64,000 bases of DNA from Deltaproteobacteria bacterium (GTDB taxonomy: Bacteria > Myxococcota_A > Polyangia > JAAYKL01): contig JAFGQN010000051.1 in the NCBI GenBank assembly GCA_016935665.1, forward strand, positions 58,750-122,749. Reading direction: 5' to 3'. Below, one piece after another: positions 63,082-64,000 of this stretch (the stretch's first letter is position 1; each line of letters begins with the position of its first letter). Under the pieces are notes generated by a model that saw nothing but the letters and a program-made list of their open reading frames with translations, had not been told where the DNA came from and ran no database searches. Position numbers and translations under genes: made by a program.

Positions 63082-63918
63082 CTAGAAAAGATTTTCCACG
63101 GGGGCGGGAGTTGGAACAGCAATCCCGAAGGCGCCCCCTACCCAATCATCTCGTCCCAATTGATTATCATCGTTCTGTCCCCAGCACATGACAATGCTGT
63201 CTGAAAAGAGTGCGCAGGTGTGAGTCCAGGCCGACGTGATCGAGACAAGGGATGCACCGGTTCCCGGGGACAGCCCTGAAATAAAAACGGCTGTGGCGCT
63301 TTGTTCTAGTGTATCCGGATCCTGACCCAGTTCACCATAGGAATTATCACCCCAGCATCGAACGCTGTTGTCGGATAAATGAACACAGTTATGATGGGCG
63401 CCAACCGCCAGTGATGCGATAGTGACTCCGGCTGGGAAAACAAGTCCATCAGCGAGTTTCGGCTCTGCGCTTTTTATTACCGTTTCTGAGGGCCGTCCCA
63501 GTGCTGAAGCGTTGTTGTAGCCCCAGCATTGCACAGTGTCGTCAGAAATCAATATGCAAGTATAACTTTCACCAGATGATATTGATGTCACCTTTGCCCC
63601 GGCTTTCAAAAATAAGTTTTCCACTGGTTTTGGTTCGGCATTGAAAGGCTGTTGTTCAGATGTGCGGCCAAGCTGAAGATCATCATTGCTTCCCCAGCAC
63701 TGGATGGTGCTGTCGGAAAACAGGGCACAGCTGTGTCGTCCTCCAGCAGTAACGTCAGTAATGCTGGCGCCTGTTGCTGAGGTTAGCCCCACAACCGGTG
63801 CGGGTTTGGCATCACTGGTATTTGGAGCGGTGTCGCGCCCCAGCTGACCATGCTCGTTGTTGCCCCAGCAATACACCGAATTGTTGGATAGCGCAGCGCA
63901 GGTATGGTTTACACCCAA
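63082..63918 (-). pseudogene. RCC1-repeat protein fragment, 5' part missing
   Basis: About 278 residues of RCC1-type repeats: HTCAALSNNSVYCWGNNEHGQLG, HSCALFSDSTIQCWGSNDDLQLG, YTCILISDDTVQCWGYNNASALG, HNCVHLSDNSVRCWGDNSYGELG and HTCALFSDSIVMCWGQNDDNQLG, i.e. five blades. An in-frame TGA at 63925-63927 precedes the first blade; in the same frame sequence upstream still looks like repeat (NQALK-stop-SALGVNHTC), so a sense codon seems to have become a stop. No signal peptide remains. Could also be a gene starting inside; I favour a broken gene. Confidence 0.6.
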
Positions 63919-63990
63919 TGCCGATCACTTAAGCGCCTGATTTTTTGAAGATACAGAAAAATTTTGTATTGCAATCCGAGGAGGAAAAAA

Positions 63991-64000
63991 ATGGATTGCA
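63991..64000 (+). CDS. Start of a gene cut by the window edge
   Basis: ATG at 63991 follows a near-perfect ribosome site GAGGAGGAA (63978-63986). Only three codons are visible. The product is unknown. Confidence 0.45.

Overview
The window looks like a chromosomal segment of an uncultured Gram-negative bacterium, most likely a Myxococcota/former Deltaproteobacteria member. The reasons are the very many lipoprotein signal peptides, Cys-rich secreted proteins with 'D-x-N-P-C-T-x-D-x-C' repeats, a FecR/TPR anti-sigma operon, an RNase HI with a long N-terminal extension, and long Asp/Ser/Gly linkers. The lineage is an inference. No tRNA, rRNA, CRISPR array, intact transposase or phage module was recognised.

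Layout. 0-6 kb is an eroded stretch: remnants of a PrsW-like protease, a DUF4143-type ATPase, a GNAT acetyltransferase, a beta-rich protein and a Cys-rich secreted protein lie among a sulfotransferase-like gene, a small lipoprotein, an exported protein and a DUF4405-like membrane protein. 5.5-12.3 kb is compact: DUF6653-like protein, acetyltransferase, Ca2+/Na+ antiporter, double-domain M16 peptidase, and etfBA preceded by a perfect TGTGA-N6-TCACA (CRP/FNR-type) site.

12.4-28 kb is a plant-polysaccharide locus: a metallophosphoesterase lipoprotein, CE15 glucuronoyl esterase, two GH10 xylanases, GH43, GH11 xylanase and an SGNH (sialate/xylan O-acetylesterase-like) lipoprotein, interrupted by an EVE-domain gene and mutS. 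A GH45 endoglucanase of the same design sits at 59-60.5 kb. Except for the SGNH protein, all are predicted lipoproteins whose globular domain is separated from the lipid anchor by a [14 protein letters not shown] linker. Three of them (CE15, the second GH10, GH11) carry an almost identical ~30-residue six-cysteine mini-domain inside the linker. The GH45 protein shares a different Cys-rich module with two tandem lipoproteins of unknown function (28.8-31.7 kb). Together they would form a surface-tethered set cutting the xylan backbone (GH10, GH11), side chains (GH43), ester links (CE15, SGNH) and cellulose (GH45). This is the most interesting system in the window.

28-52 kb: an inactivated ahcY fragment, the tandem Cys-rich lipoproteins with a conserved 5'UTR hairpin, a hisC-VOC-acyltransferase operon, two tandem copies of a two-gene Cys-rich lipoprotein unit (35.2-43.2 kb), an exported protein/ECF sigma/FecR-TPR operon, and a membrane spermidine-synthase-like protein. 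52-64 kb: dapB, an SPFH/zinc-ribbon protein with a readable sigma70 promoter and operator-like palindrome, two histidine kinases without adjacent regulators, an ankyrin protein, RNase HI, GH45, a MarR/zinc-ribbon pair, and a truncated RCC1-repeat gene at the right edge.
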